Shown: positions 12,191-24,147, counted from the stretch's first letter. The stretch: 64,000 bases of DNA from Marsupella aquatica (GCA_973895155.1 OZ316891.1:1302001-1366000), one strand, 5' to 3'. Translations and numbers: made by a program. The notes: a model not told the origin generated them from the sequence alone.

Positions 12191-14224
12191 TCTTTCCTAC
12201 TTTCTCGTCTTCAATACCAGCTGCTGTTACACGCCCTCCTCCTCCCCTCCCTCTAGTCTGTTAAGGGCTCGTCTGGTGTGCTTGAGAAAGACAATCTCCT
12301 TACAGCTTTTTGCTCCCCAATGAGGGTCGGAACACCTCGCTAGAATTCCAATAAGATCGAATTTCGGAAGTTCCTGTTGGTGCGACTTCCAGTCGTTAAT
12401 AACTGAGAGCCCACACCCCAGAGAGTTAACGCCTCTAAAAAACGGTCGATGGTATTGACTCGGAAGCCACAGGAACTGAACCTAAAGGACCATATCTTGA
12501 ACCGTAAGGGAGACCGAAATGCAACGGTAGCGCAAAAAACCCTTTAATTCCAGTGAGTATCTGCCTTGTCCCCAGAACAGCCTCCTGCTTGAAAGCCAAG
12601 GCAGTAGCAACAACAACGAAGAACTGAACAGCCCGACGATTGACTGACTGACTCCTCGATAATTCAAAAACACGCAAAATTCAGACCAGATTCACTTCTC
12701 ACGTTTGTACGCGCAAAATTAAGACCTGACTCCACTTCTCACTTTGGTGAGGCCCACCAAAACCAGAAGGGACGCAAATCCTTCTGGTGAATGACTGATT
12801 CAAAGTCAAATAACATACTAGCAGGTAAACTGAGGACAACACGTCTCAGATTGTGTAGGTAACCAAAAGGCAAACCCAACGGAAAACCTTGTGGTCGAAT
12901 GACCGACACAGAGGCAAAAGGGGACAGCAAGCAAACCTGAAGACAACACTTAATTTGTGAGACCAACGAAAAACGCCGAAGAAAAGGATTGACGGATAGC
13001 TGGACTCGTCGAGAACACATTACAACAAGGAGACCATAGAAGACGAAGAACACATCGGAGACAAAATGCAGCCCAAGACAAAGAGAGGAAAATTTGAGGG
13101 ACAATAGTGTGGCTGGAACAGGTGCCTCACCTCACATCGAATCAAATTACAAACACTTCAACAAATTACTCGACATTATGTTCATTCACAGACTCGTCAC
13201 CTCGTGTGATTAGGAAACTTCGAAAGCACACAGGCAGGAGGAGGAGGAGGAGGAGCAACAACACAATGACCACGATAGAAAGAAAAGGAAGACTCAAAAT
13301 GCAAGAAAAATACCGTCAGAAAGGTCGAGAAGATATGGCGAAACACTCGGAGAATGGTCACGGAAATGGAGAACGGGGTCCTCGTCAGATTGCTTGCACC
13401 AAAAGCACGTTCTCGCGTTGTGGAGTGGCTGTTCGATCTTCCTCTACGTACTCTTAGTCTTCCTCTTACTCTTTCGTCGAAGCTCTTCGTGAGTCTCTCT
13501 TTCTCTCCTTTTCTCTTCGCCTTCAGAGCTCACGGAGGAGGAGTTGATAGGAATAGAGAAAAAGCTCCCCTACGAGTCTCGGCTCATATCCGCAGTTACT
13601 TCGGCCGTGAATCGACGGCCAAGCATCCCACAGTCAGAGTCTAGCATCATCTCCGCCGTCGATAAGCTTTCGTGTCGATCGATTGGGGGTGAGAAGTTGA
13701 CCCGAGTTGCCTTCCACGTCTCCTTTGGCACTTATTTTTCAGCTGCGAACTTTCGCCAAAATTACACTTCCCCAAAAAGTGTTCATTACTTTTGGCTGAA
13801 ATTTGTTAAATTATTTGTATCTCTTTTGCCACTTTCCCACCAAATCATGGACCCCTTTAGCCAGAATCTGACTGTTATCCGTAAATCTAGGGATATCTGA
13901 TGGTCAGGATATAATACACGAAACCTGATAAAGAATACTCCTAGAATCTCACTTCCTTAGAGTGGCTGACATTAGCCACACTGGCTAAATACAAAAAACC
14001 TTAAAAATTAGTTCGTGGACACCCACCTGTTTTTATTCGATTGAGATTGAAAAGTGGATAGTTATTGATACAAATAAAAAATGTGTTAAAAAGTAGATAG
14101 TTATTGATATAGAATAATATGTTTCCGACAATGTTTATTTTTATTGGGACTTGTCATTTGTTTTTGCATGATACACCACATTGTTCTGAAAAATGAAACT
14201 TGTACTACATCATGGAAACAACTG
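12191..14224. other. Intergenic region and probable 5' leader of TMEM230-like gene
   Basis: No supported coding region. 12191-12330 is pyrimidine-rich on + and probably holds the leader of the minus-strand gene. CT-rich sequence near 13430-13530 resembles plant leaders, but no adjoining gene could be built. A six-base-pair hairpin (GTGGCT/AGCCAC) lies at 13962-13979 close to the downstream end of the Helitron. Confidence 0.45.
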
Positions 14225-15093
14225 TCACATCGCGTTGAATTTCCGCTTGGATGTGGTGGGTTGTTCCGTTGTTGTTTGGGCAGGGACGTCAGATAGCAGC
14301 CCCTGGTCGCTGCTCCTCCTCAGCCTGTCGATCAGGGACTGGGATTGCTGATGTGTCAGCCCTACCAACATATCAAGTGGCATCTTGAAATCATGCCTCA
14401 ATCTGGTCAGTTGCTCTAGACGAGCTCCCTTTGTGACCTGGATGTACTCACACATCCCGTCCTTGTAAGTGAGCTGGTCTTCCTCGAACGGAACTGCCAT
14501 GTACCTAAGAATCTCCTTCATGACACCTGCAGTTGTTTTCAACACGGAGTTAGTGCTTAATGTGTGCATGAGATGGTTTAATTCATTTTTATTGAGGGTT
14601 TTCTCTTTGTGCTTACCAGTCGCCGGTTTATCTCCGTAATGATCGTAGAAGTTGGCCTTGAACACTTTCCTCTCCTCGATCATCTTCGACAGTTCTCTCC
14701 TCTTGATCCCATTCACCATCTCAGTTGTCTCGATTCCGAGACCATTGCCGAAAGCAATTTGTTTAGCCGTTACCTCCTCGTCAGTCCGGAAGTCATCCGA
14801 CGGCAGCTCTCTCATGATCATCCTTGCCATCTCCACGGTTGTCATGGGCTGCACAAGAAAGACGTGAACAATGTGTTAGAACAATAGTGCCCGTCAATGT
14901 TAATGAATCTTGCAACTTTTGTATCATCATTTCATTGTATATCGCTTGCATCAACAAGGTGAAGTATGATGTGGACACTGTTTACCTGAACTGTTGTAGG
15001 AGTAGCGCTCGTCGGATTGCTATTTGCGCCTGTCATTGTTTCTCGTTGTTGTTGTGATGCCTTCGCTGCCTTGTTGCCTTTGGTGGTCGACAT
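14225..15093 (-). CDS. Helitron accessory protein, spliced, unknown family
   Basis: A second Helitron-encoded frame. Exon 1 (15093-14986, 36 codons from MSTTKGNKAAKAS) overlaps the end of the helicase frame in another phase. It joins by a GT/AG intron of 137 bases to exon 2 (14848-14225), giving 243 residues. Exon 2 starts PMTTVEMARMIMRELPSDDF and is mostly polar and charged with a helical look. I see no OB-fold RPA signature and do not recognise the family. The frame is open throughout, unlike the upstream Rep part. Position at the 3' side of the helicase matches where plant Helitrons carry accessory genes. Alternative: only exon 2 is translated, from an internal Met. Confidence 0.55.
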
Positions 15094-18000
15094 CTGCTTG
15101 TTGAACACGACGAATCGGTAAGTGGAACACTTTGAAGTCCGGCGGCGTAAGATCTCCAACAATGCGCATGAATGCTCTATTTGTGACCCTACTCAACATA
15201 ACGTACACTAGTCCCGGTGTGAATGCACTGTTTATTTCTAGCACGACCTTGCCCGCTAGTGTGCAACCTTGGCTCTTGTGACCTGTTATGGCGTATCCGA
15301 GCATGAGAGGGAAAGTGGATTTCCGATGGGTTTGCTGTCCCGAGATGAACTTGTTCTCGTGAACCGTGCAGTTGATCTTTATGAGGCAGTGGTTGGAAGA
15401 CATTCTCACAAAAATCGACATTTTGCCTTCGGCTTCTGTAGTGATTTTCTCCACGATTCCTCCGTTGCCGTTCGCGGCCTGCTTGGAGAGGTCAATGTTG
15501 TGTGTGAGAATCACCTTGCATCCGATTGCAACGTTCGTCAGTGTGTGGAAGGAGGGATCTTGTATCCAAGGCCGGGTGGATTCGTCTGAAGGGGCATTGG
15601 TGAGTATTGGGACGGGCACGATCTCTTGGCGTGGAAAATATCTCCGTAATGCCCGTTCGTTGTAGTTGTCGACTATTTCTCTATGTGTGCATATCACGGT
15701 CATCGAGGCGTCGATGAAATCATGGGCTTCTTGTTTGGACACGTAACATCGTCCCAGGCACTCATCGATCGATTCTTGGGTAGGGAGGCCTGTGCGGATG
15801 TTGTTAAGGAACTCCATGAACTCCCGATCTGTGCTCTGTCTAAGCACAGTGCTGAGGTGAAATTTCCGCATGGTCTCAAAATATGGCGAGGATGAGAGGT
15901 GGCACGACCTGCATATGTCGTTGGTGTGGTGGGTGCAAACCGGAGGCAATTGGCACATGTCTCCGACCAGGATGACCGTCTTATTTTGGAACGGGTCGGA
16001 TGAGCAGTCCTCGTCTTGGAGTGTCTCGTGTAGTCTTGTGGAGACGCAACGCAACAATTTGGGTGTCAGCATGCTCGCCTCGTCTATGATGAACACGTCA
16101 TTGTTCCTCAAGATGCGATATTGGGAACTGGTGATGTGCAGAGGCCTGAGCTCTCCGTGTATTGGAATGCTGAACAAGGCATGCATTGTCACCGCGTCCG
16201 CGTGAAGGTTTATGGCAGCTGTGCCCGTGGTGGCACACATCTTCACCTTCCTCCCTTTATATGTCCAGTATTTGTTCATGAAAGAGATGAAGACAGTCTT
16301 GTCGGATCCCGGATTTCCATCGATCATGAACAGACCGCTCTTGACATCCTTGAGTGCCTCAAACACTCTGATTTGGTCCGGAGTCAAGTTGACGGTCGGG
16401 AGAGTTTTGTCGTTGAGCACCGCGCTGATCGGTTTCTCTACGGCGACGATGGGGACCGCTTGGAATGTGGTCGCGTCGTTGAAAATTTGGTGGGGAAGCT
16501 TTTTGTTCAGCTCCTGTAGCAGGTGGGATGTGTGGTGGGTGGAGTAGAGGTGCAATGCGCAATAATCAAGCACCAACTTGTGTACGTCATCGACGCTGGT
16601 TATCAACTTGCGGTGTATGCACTCGTGCAAGTAGCTCCACGTCTTGCTTATGGGCCTGAGGAGAATCTTGCCTTCTGCACGGAATCTCACGACCTTCAGG
16701 AGGTAGTTGTAGAAGAAGCCATTCATCTTGTATACTGGATGATACTCCAAAAATTGCACGAGCCGATCCATCCGATACACGAAATTGCCTTGCAAATCCC
16801 TGCCGACATAGTCTTTGGTGGTGCTTTTCTTATTGGTGAGGACCTCGTGGTTGGTGAAGTAGTCGTAGAAGGATATTGCAAACATGTCCTCGGGCCTCTG
16901 TGCGTAGAGTCTGGTGGGATGCAAACATATCCCCGAGGACTTACGGTAGATGGCGGACCTCAGTTCCGGAGACGACGAGTCCATGAACGCCACTGTTTCC
17001 GAGCGATGGATGATGCTGATTTTGAGGCACGTCAAGGTCGCCTCCATGGCACACACGCTCCGAGATAGGACGGCTCCGCTGACAAGCTTGAGTTGGACTT
17101 CAGATAGGTCCTCGAGTCCTAGAGTGCGCGCATCATTCGCGTTGAGCTGGAGTGATCCCAAGGGCTCGCATTTGATCGCATACTTGAGCAAATAGAATGA
17201 CCAGGCGGCGTTTGTGACGCGCTGCAGGTTCATGTGCGCGCCCCACAATAGCAACACGAACGGGTGGTATGGCACGACGTTTTGGTGATGGTCGCTTGGC
17301 CTGTGATACCTCCATTTCCCCGTGGCGGGGTCAATGGCCGCATCTTTGTCGAGGTGAGTTTCTTGGGGGAAACCCAACTTGCAGTACTTGAGGCCGGTTT
17401 GGGAATGCCTTTGCAAGCACAAGCCCTCCTTGCAGTAGTGAAGTTGTTTCGTCACCACGTTGCGATATAGGGTCTTTTCTTCAAGTCCATTCGGCTCTTC
17501 GAATCTGCCAGATGTCGAGTCAAATCTGCCAGGGATGAATGCGGCAATTTTGTTCGTGACTCGATCGACGTCGCAATCCTTGATCCATAGCACCGTGTGG
17601 GCGTGGAGTGATCCACGGCCCTACAACTCGTACCTGATGACGTAGTGGATCACATTTCCAATTATGGCGCATTTCAACAAAATGTAATCCCTGAAAAAAT
17701 GTTGGATTCGTTCGTGGAAGAGCACAGCGCATTCGACAGGACAATCTTTCCATGAGAAGGTCGGATTCATCCTCTTCACAAGGTTCTCGAGGTCGGCGAT
17801 CTCAGGCCAACGGGTGTCGCTGAGCTCGTCGCAAGTGAGCGTGAGGAAGAAATGGGGCAGTCCCCATTTTCTCACCATGCACTTGAGGTCATCGAGGTGT
17901 CTTCCGTGCCACGCCGGGCTCCCAGGAACGGCCTGCGTGATTGTCTTTTTTATCAGCATTTTGTATATTTCCTTCTCGCTAAAGTGGGGGCACTTCTCCT

Positions 18001-19133
18001 TGATCTGCATGTATTCCTTGTCGATTACTATCGTTCTGCTCATGCTTGCTACTTGGCTAGCCTATCGCAATTGGTACATGATAAGCATGTACGGCTTGTA
18101 CAAAGTGAATATGTTGAACAATTGTTGTGTCCTCCGTTTCATGTAGTCGGTCAAGCTGAGTTGTCCTCGATGGAAACCCCTTGAGTGGACGAACAAGAAC
18201 GAGAACATTGCATTTTCCAATGTCAATTGTGGATCATTCGATAGTCCTTCCGCGTCGGTGTTGACGCTCTCTTCGGAGCACATTCTCTTGCGGTCGTACA
18301 CGGTGCCGGAACGAAAGACCTGGTACTTGCACTTGTGTGAAGTCGGGATCCTGTACTACACATCTTGGAGGATGTGCAGGTCGGGGTCGAATGGGTCAAA
18401 GTTCATGGATCTCGTGGTGATTCCCTTTGCCCTCTTGTCTTTGATGATGTTCTCTACTTAGGATGCATAGTCCCAATGACAGGTCTGGCAACTCGACCAA
18501 TGAAACGTATCTTCTGAAAAGTTGGTTGGTTGTCAAATTGAGTTCCATGACCTTGTATATCTGTCGCATGATCTCCTCTCGATTATTGCATTCTAGCGTG
18601 TCGAGATTCCAGGATATGAGCGGGTTGTCAAGGAGGCTTTCCTTTTTGTAGAAGCCAGAGTGGAAGCCATTGTACTTTTGTATGATGCCTAATTGACAAT
18701 CGATTAGCGAGAGCAATTGCATGTACAACGGCTTCGTGGCTAGGATGTCGATCGCATATTGCGGAGATATGAAGGAGTTTATCTGGATATGGACGGGGTT
18801 TCGCACGCAAGTCACGCACACGTTGATTGTTCCATCTTGGTTCTCAATGTACTGGTTGACAAATGCGTTGCATATGCCGTACGACGTCATGTTCATCTTT
18901 GGTACGGTGGTGAATATTTTGTCGATCCTCGGAGTGTTTCCGTATCGAACTAGTCTGCACATCCCGCACACCTTCATGCCTTGGATTGTCTTTTGGCAGA
19001 CGGCTCTCCATTCTTGGAGATAAAATGGGGCTGAGGCCCATCCTTGACATAACGGACTCAGTGACTTGGCATAGGTGTTTATTGCACGCCTTCGTGCGGC
19101 ATGTCTCTTCTCAAACATTTTACGCCGTGACAT
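15020..19133 (-). pseudogene. Helitron Rep-helicase, interrupted by stops
   Basis: Reading from 19133 downward: a Cys-containing N-terminal segment (KVCGMCRLVRYG), Helitron_like_N (PHFFLTLTCDEL..WPEI), the HUH motif GSLHAHTVLW, the Y2 motif YLLKYAIK with both candidate Tyr, then a PIF1 helicase. Helicase motifs present are Walker B (FIIDEASML), GDMCQLPPV, HKSQG and YVMLSRV. The Walker A is GNPGSDKT, with Asp in place of the usual Gly before Lys, so ATP binding is probably damaged. A TAG at 17621-17623 lies just before the HUH motif, and further stops separate the 17621-18043, 18062-18301 and 18396-19133 segments. The longest intact part is 15020-17593 (857 codons). Confidence 0.85.
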
Positions 19134-19311
19134 TTTTGGGGAGACCTATGCAAAGGATTATGAACTCGTGAATTTTCTTAGCTAGGGTCCATCCAAAATT
19201 CGCTCAATGAAATTCCAGAAACAAGACTTGTAAATTATCACGATCTCGTAGTTACCAAGAAGAGTTGGTTGCTTGGCTCCAACCCAAGTTAGTAGAGCGC
19301 CAAACACCTCT

Positions 19312-19378
19312 TCAAAGTCATGCCATAAACACTTCTCGAAGGTCATGCCATAAACACTACTCGAAGGTGATGCCACTC
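19312..19378. repeat. Short tandem repeat, about 25-bp unit
   Basis: Nearly identical units containing CATGCCATAAACACT and CTCGAAGG occur back to back (two full, one partial). It lies between the Helitron coding region and the Ty3 protease remnant. Confidence 0.6.
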
Positions 19379-20135
19379 ATGAAGCAGGCGGCCGCGCCTG
19401 TATCCACTAACGCAACACCCAGATTACCGTTAGAACTTGTGACATTCACAAAAACTGGCTTGTCAGGATTTATTGTCATAACCTTACGTAATTTCTCTCG
19501 CAACAACACCTTCTCTCCGACAGGCATATCCCCTACAGGGACCTCATCAACTACTAAGGGTTTGGTCAGAGCAATACTTACATTATTTCCCTTTTGCCCT
19601 CCATCTTCGCTCGTCTTGCCACCTTTGGTGGAACAATCCTTACTTCAATGATGACCCATGGCGCCACACGTGAATCACTATAAAGTTGTGCAGTTGTGTA
19701 TGTAGGGTCTCTTGCCCCGTCGGGATACACACCAACTGGTTTTGATAATAAGTGATGAGCTTTTGGATATCACCCCTAAAGCTCATTTACCAAGACTTGT
19801 ACCAAGTCAAGGCATAGTTCTCCTAGGTATTTTGGTTAGAGCATTACTCTCAACTAGGTTTTCCCAAGTTAACGGCAAGGAGGAGTCCTCTTGCGACTTC
19901 TTCCAAGACTTGTACCAAGTCAAGGCATAGTTCTCCCAGTTTTGGGTATCACCCCTAAAGCTCATTTACGTTACACATCTCTAAGCATTCCGCTCTAGAT
20001 ACTTAGTGGTGACATGAGCACGAAGAACCTCAACTAGGTTTTCCCAAGTTAACGGCAAGTAGGAGTCCCCTTGTGACTTCTTCCAAGACTTGTACCAAGT
20101 CAAGGCATAGTTCTCCCAGGTATTTTGGTTAGAGC
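19370..20135 (-). pseudogene. Ty3/gypsy gag-protease remnant
   Basis: On the minus strand, Ty3-type Gag sequence (NYALTWYKSWKKSQGDS, PLTWENLVEVL) is followed by a damaged zinc-knuckle-like segment (CGAMGHH, stop, SKDC near 19650) and an aspartic protease with the active-site signature LVDTGAAACFM at about 19385-19410. The Gag part occurs twice, at about 19780-19935 and 19960-20130, so it was internally duplicated. Stops and shifts break the frame. The copy is a fragment with no RT attached. Confidence 0.7.
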
Positions 20136-20264
20136 AATACTTACATTAAGGTATAGTTACCAATCAAGGTATAGTTCTCCTAGGTATGCAAAACCCTATC
20201 GCATCATTCACACGATAATACGGTTTAGGTGGTGTTGGAGACACCCAAGTAAACCCGCAAGTAA

Positions 20265-20564
20265 ATGGGCGTGGGCAAAAGCTACCATGTTAGCCGAATC
20301 AAGAAATTTGTCCAAGATGATGATCCCAACCGGGATCAAGTCTTGCATTTGGACGCTATGCTAATGGAGGACGCTGAGGAGTTTGAGGTGGAGGCAATTC
20401 TATACGTTCGTTACAAACGCAAGTTGGGAAGGCAAATCTTAGAGTATTTGGTGAAGTGGGCTGGTTATGACCAGGCCGAGAATAATTGGCAACCGGAAGA
20501 AAATTTGGGTAATGCCTCAAAGATTTTTGGAAGCTATCGTAAGCAAAGCGACCTACCGCCTTAG
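20265..20564 (+). pseudogene. Chromovirus integrase C-terminus with chromodomain
   Basis: The frame reads SYHVSRIKKFV, the end of a Ty3 integrase core linker, then EVEAILYVRYKR...EYLVKWAGYDQAENNWQPEENL, a chromodomain with the W-x-x-x-E-N-L pattern, and a stop at 20562-20564. Chromodomains of this kind direct chromovirus integration to marked chromatin. Everything upstream of it (RT, RNase H, integrase core) is missing, and the neighbouring gag-protease fragment lies in the opposite direction, so the two are not one simple copy. The ATG at 20265 is not a natural start. Confidence 0.8.
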
Positions 20565-20694
20565 TTTGTGAATTGGTACAGGCAACTATAGAACCTTGTA
20601 ATCTAATCTAATGAATTATATAGGTTTAATACTCAGTCAATATAAAGATATATTTGTATATATATATGTATATGTATATATTAAATTTTTTTAC

Positions 20695-22222
20695 TTCATG
20701 TTCTTTACAAAGTGAGGATCTTTGTTGCAATTCAAAATTGTAATGACAAAAAGCAATTCAAACATGGCTATGATTTGGAGTTGGTCCGGATTCGAAGCAC
20801 ACTAAACCGTCTTAAAAGGACCGCAACAGAGTAAATGCCAAATTAAATAACCAAAAATTATATTAGAAAATAGTAAGGAGTTTAGGGTTCAATAATCATG
20901 TTAGGGACCATACAAAAAGCAGGAAGAACTTGATGTCAGGAGACAGCAAACCTGTATGTAGAAGCGTTGTTTAACTTATCCGGAGCTTCTCTTCTCTAGG
21001 TAACTTGAAAACTCACGTCCAACTTCCCAAACACCATTAAGTAAGTCAGCCGACACACCATGCCCTTTTTGCAAGAAGACTTGTGTGAGTACCAAACAAA
21101 CTTTAAACCTCTAGTAAGTTACACTAACACCCCGACTAACACGGAAACAATTCTAAGTATGCTTTAATTTGAGTTCATCTTTGCCAATCTAGTTCTTTGT
21201 TCACCCTCCCCCATACTTTTTTTTCATTTTTTAAGTTGTGTGATTATTAAAGACTCACTATCAGTTTTGTCTTTATTGGGAGTTGCCAACTCTAGACCAT
21301 AGGCCTTAAATAGCTTTGCAAATTATTAGTAAGATAGTTTAGCCTATAAAATACATCTCACATAAAATTGTGACTCACTTAAGTTTATTTCAGGTGTCAA
21401 TCTAATTTCATGTTGTTTATGAAGTGAGGATCTTTGTTGCAATTCAAAATTGTAATGACAAAAAACAATTCAGACATGGCTATGATTTGGAATTGGTCCG
21501 GATTCGAAGCAAACTAAACCGTCTTAAAAGGACCGCAACAAAGTAAATGCCAAATTAAATAACCAAAAATTATATTAGAAAATAGCAAGGAGTTTAGGGT
21601 TCAATAATCATGTTAGGGACCACACAAAAAGCAGGAAGAACTTGATGTCAAGAGACAGCAAACCTGTATGTAGAAGCGTTGTTTAACTTATCTGGAGCTT
21701 CACTTCTCTAGGTAACTTGAAAACTCACGTCCAACTTCCCGAACACCATTAAGTAAGTCGGCCGACACAGCATGCCCTTTCTGCAAGAAGACTTGTGTGA
21801 GTACCAAACAAACTTTCCATTAGATAAAGTGTCCACCTGTAGTAAGTTACACTAACTAGGCCTCTTACCCAAGGTTCGTTCCTTGAAAGTAGAGATATGT
21901 AGAAAGAAAGAGCTTGCACGGAAACAATTCTAAGTATGCTTTAATTTGGGTTCATCTTTGCCCATATAGTTCTTTGTTCACCCTCCCCCATACTGTTTTT
22001 TTTGTTTATCTTCATTTTTTAAGTTGTGTGATTATTAAAGACTCATTATCAGTTTTGTCTTTATTGGGAGTTGCTAACTCTAGACCATAGGCCTTAAGTA
22101 GCTTTGCAAATTATTAGTAAGATAGCCTAGCCTATAAAATACATCTGACTATAAATTTCAGTCTAATTATAGGCTCTAAGTATAGGTCGCGTGACTCACT
22201 TTATTTAAGGTGTCTCTCTAAT
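20695..22222. repeat. Tandem duplication, two copies of about 0.7-0.8 kb
   Basis: Copy 1 is 20695-21406 and copy 2 is about 21407-22222. They match closely along most of their length, for example the stretch around GGACCGCAAC and the TAAAATACATCT block. Copy 2 has two extra insertions, near 21815-21920 and 22150-22190. No gene is seen inside. They follow the chromodomain remnant, so they may be tandem LTRs, but clear TG...CA ends were not identified. Confidence 0.8.
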
Positions 22223-22864
22223 TATAGGTCACATGAAGTCACACTAAGTTTTTGGAGTTTCCAACAAGTAAACGATCTCCCTAGGACACGATGACAAACG
22301 ATATCAAAAACTTGGGGTAGGTTTATCTCTCAATACCCACCCTACACATTATAAAGTCTAAGAACCATGTAGTTCACTTTGGGAACGTAGTTGAGGTCCT
22401 GAAAAGAGATAAATCAATACACGCACCGAGCAGCACTGTAGATCTATGCAAACATTCTTTCACGCTTAAGACTCATGGTATAGAATTCTTAGATGCACTT
22501 TTTGTAAAAAAGCCTCCAAAGGCGAAAATAGATAATAAAACCAGACGAAACGACAAAGAACACGAGCAACTTACGGATCCACAATCGTAACGTCCTTTTT
22601 CAAATGCACACGTCCACCGCCAAGCGGCCGAACACACGCACGCTTCTGCTCGGCATAGACGACATTTTGCTTCGAGATTAAGTCCTCATAGTTTGTCTTC
22701 GTGACACTGTTGTTTGCTACAATTCTCCACTTTCAAAATTCATCTCTTATGCAAGCCTCTTTGCAGTATTGATTAACCTGGATACACCCAAAAGAGATAG
22801 CACAAGTCATTTTCAAACCACACTTGCATTCAATAAGTCCATTGAACTGACAATTAGACAGAAT
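22223..22864. other. Unassigned region with a coding-like segment
   Basis: AT-rich sequence with one minus-strand segment at about 22575-22730 that reads openly as KTNYEDLISKQNVVYAEQKR and VRPLGGGRVHLKKDVTI before a consensus GTAAGT donor. It looks like an exon, or a gene fragment carried by a transposon, but neither family nor flanking exons could be found. Confidence 0.3.
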
Positions 22865-24120
22865 GTGACGGGGTCCCCGTCACTCAAAATCACGAATAAT
22901 GGTCGGGGTGTTAGTGTAACGGGCACCGCGAGTACTAAGTACCTAGAGGGTGCCCCTTAAGGGGAAATTTTGAGTAACTCCTACAACCTAGCTCACAAGA
23001 CCACCACGAGGGGCACCGCGAGTACTAAGTAAGGAGGCCGGGGTAGCGGGAGGCCGGTGATCAGGAAGGTCGCGGAGGGGGGTTAAATGCCCTTGAGGTG
23101 GCCTGGCAAAGGGCGAGCACTTGGGGGCCCATAAGGGGCAGCCCTAGAGCCGCCACATGGAATCCCTAGGCTGAGTTGGGCAGCAGCGGCGAGGGCAGCC
23201 GAGGAGTAAGAGGAGTGAAGGAGGGGGGGTATTAAACCCTCCCGTGAGCCCGCGAGCAGAGGTGGCCGCGAGCGGGAGAGGGCTGCCGGGGAAGGGGGGG
23301 AAATTAAATCCCCCAAAAAGGGGCGCAGCGGCGAAGGGGGTGAAAGCGCAGCGCAGCCGGGAGGTACCGGGCGGCTTGCCGGAGCCGGGGGGAGCCCGCG
23401 AGTAAGAGCCCAGGCGAGCCGAGCGGGGCGTGAGGCGAGAGGCGAGCCGGGGCACAGTGCAGCCGGGTCGCAGCCGGCGCCGGGAGGAGAAGATCGGGGA
23501 GTGGGGGGGGCAATTAAGCCCTCGTGGGAAGGCGCTCCCGCATGAGAGGCTATGAGTAGGGGGGTTTAAAATCCCATGGGAGGCGCAAGGCGCTCCCGCG
23601 AGATGGGAGGCGCGAGGCGCTCCCGCGAGTAGTGGGGGGAGAATTAAAGCCCCCATTTAAGCGCAGCCGGGATGCTTCGGAGGGCAGGTGAGAGGGGGGC
23701 AGGTACGCGAGCGTCAGAAGGGGGGAGAAAATACTCCCCGATACTCGGGTGAGTCAATACCCAAGAGAGGGCAGCTGACGGCACCTGGCGCTCAGGGGTA
23801 TACTTAAGGGGGGCCTGCGCCCTTAGGAAAGCCACCACTTCTTGCTTTCCCCTTAATTTTTTTCTTGCTTCCCTTGAGATGCCGAAAGCTTCCCTCAAAA
23901 CTGCTTCTTTGTAAACAGTACCCTGGTTCCTGGTTCTCCCATTTTTTTTCCCTTTCTCTCTAGCTCGGCATTGAATTGGGGGACTCACTGTCTCCGAGCA
24001 TTAACGGTGGCTATAGTGAATTATGTTTGGGAAATTGAGATTGGGTCATTGATTGATTGGGATACGGGGGCCGTTTCGGGCCAGGGAATTGACATTGCTA
24101 CGGGTAACGGGATTTGGTGA
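22865..24120. repeat. GC-rich repetitive block, possible LTR
   Basis: It opens with a near-perfect palindrome (GTGACGGGG, one base, CCCCGTCAC at 22865-22883). A 21-bp direct repeat lies at 22921-22941 and 23011-23031. From about 23030 to 23720 the plus strand is strongly G-rich, with minisatellite units built from GGCGCTCCCGCGAG near 23530-23635 and repeated AATTAAA-CCCC motifs. A TGTTAGTG sequence at 22909 could be an LTR start. Open frames on the minus strand here are an effect of base composition. Confidence 0.45.
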
Positions 24121-24147
24121 TTGAGGATTGGATTTCTGGATGCATGG

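Larger units (their letters stand above)
14225..19133 (-). mobile_element. Helitron (rolling-circle DNA transposon), decayed
   Basis: Minus-strand coding segments cover the Helitron N-terminal region, an HUH Rep nuclease with Y2 motif, a PIF1-type helicase and an accessory ORF, in the order of an autonomous plant Helitron. The main protein is interrupted by stop codons between 17600 and 18480. The exact TC and CTRR termini could not be fixed by eye, so the limits given are those of coding sequence. Confidence 0.88.

Noticed and set aside
13107-13900. Plus-strand frames of 90-118 codons
   Set aside because: No domain, biased composition from CT- and GGA-rich sequence, and no splice-consistent neighbours.
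13941-13979. Hairpin GTGGCT/AGCCAC with nearby CTAG as the Helitron 3' terminus
   Set aside because: Spacing between the hairpin and a CTRR-type end, and the flanking A/T target site, do not fit well, so the end was left open.
15269-17068. Several plus-strand frames of 100-180 codons
   Set aside because: They are shadows of the Helitron helicase on the other strand and contain no domain.
23144-23656. 170-codon minus-strand frame
   Set aside because: Low-complexity Pro/Ser/Arg/Leu sequence that follows from the GC-rich repeats; overlapping frames are open as well.
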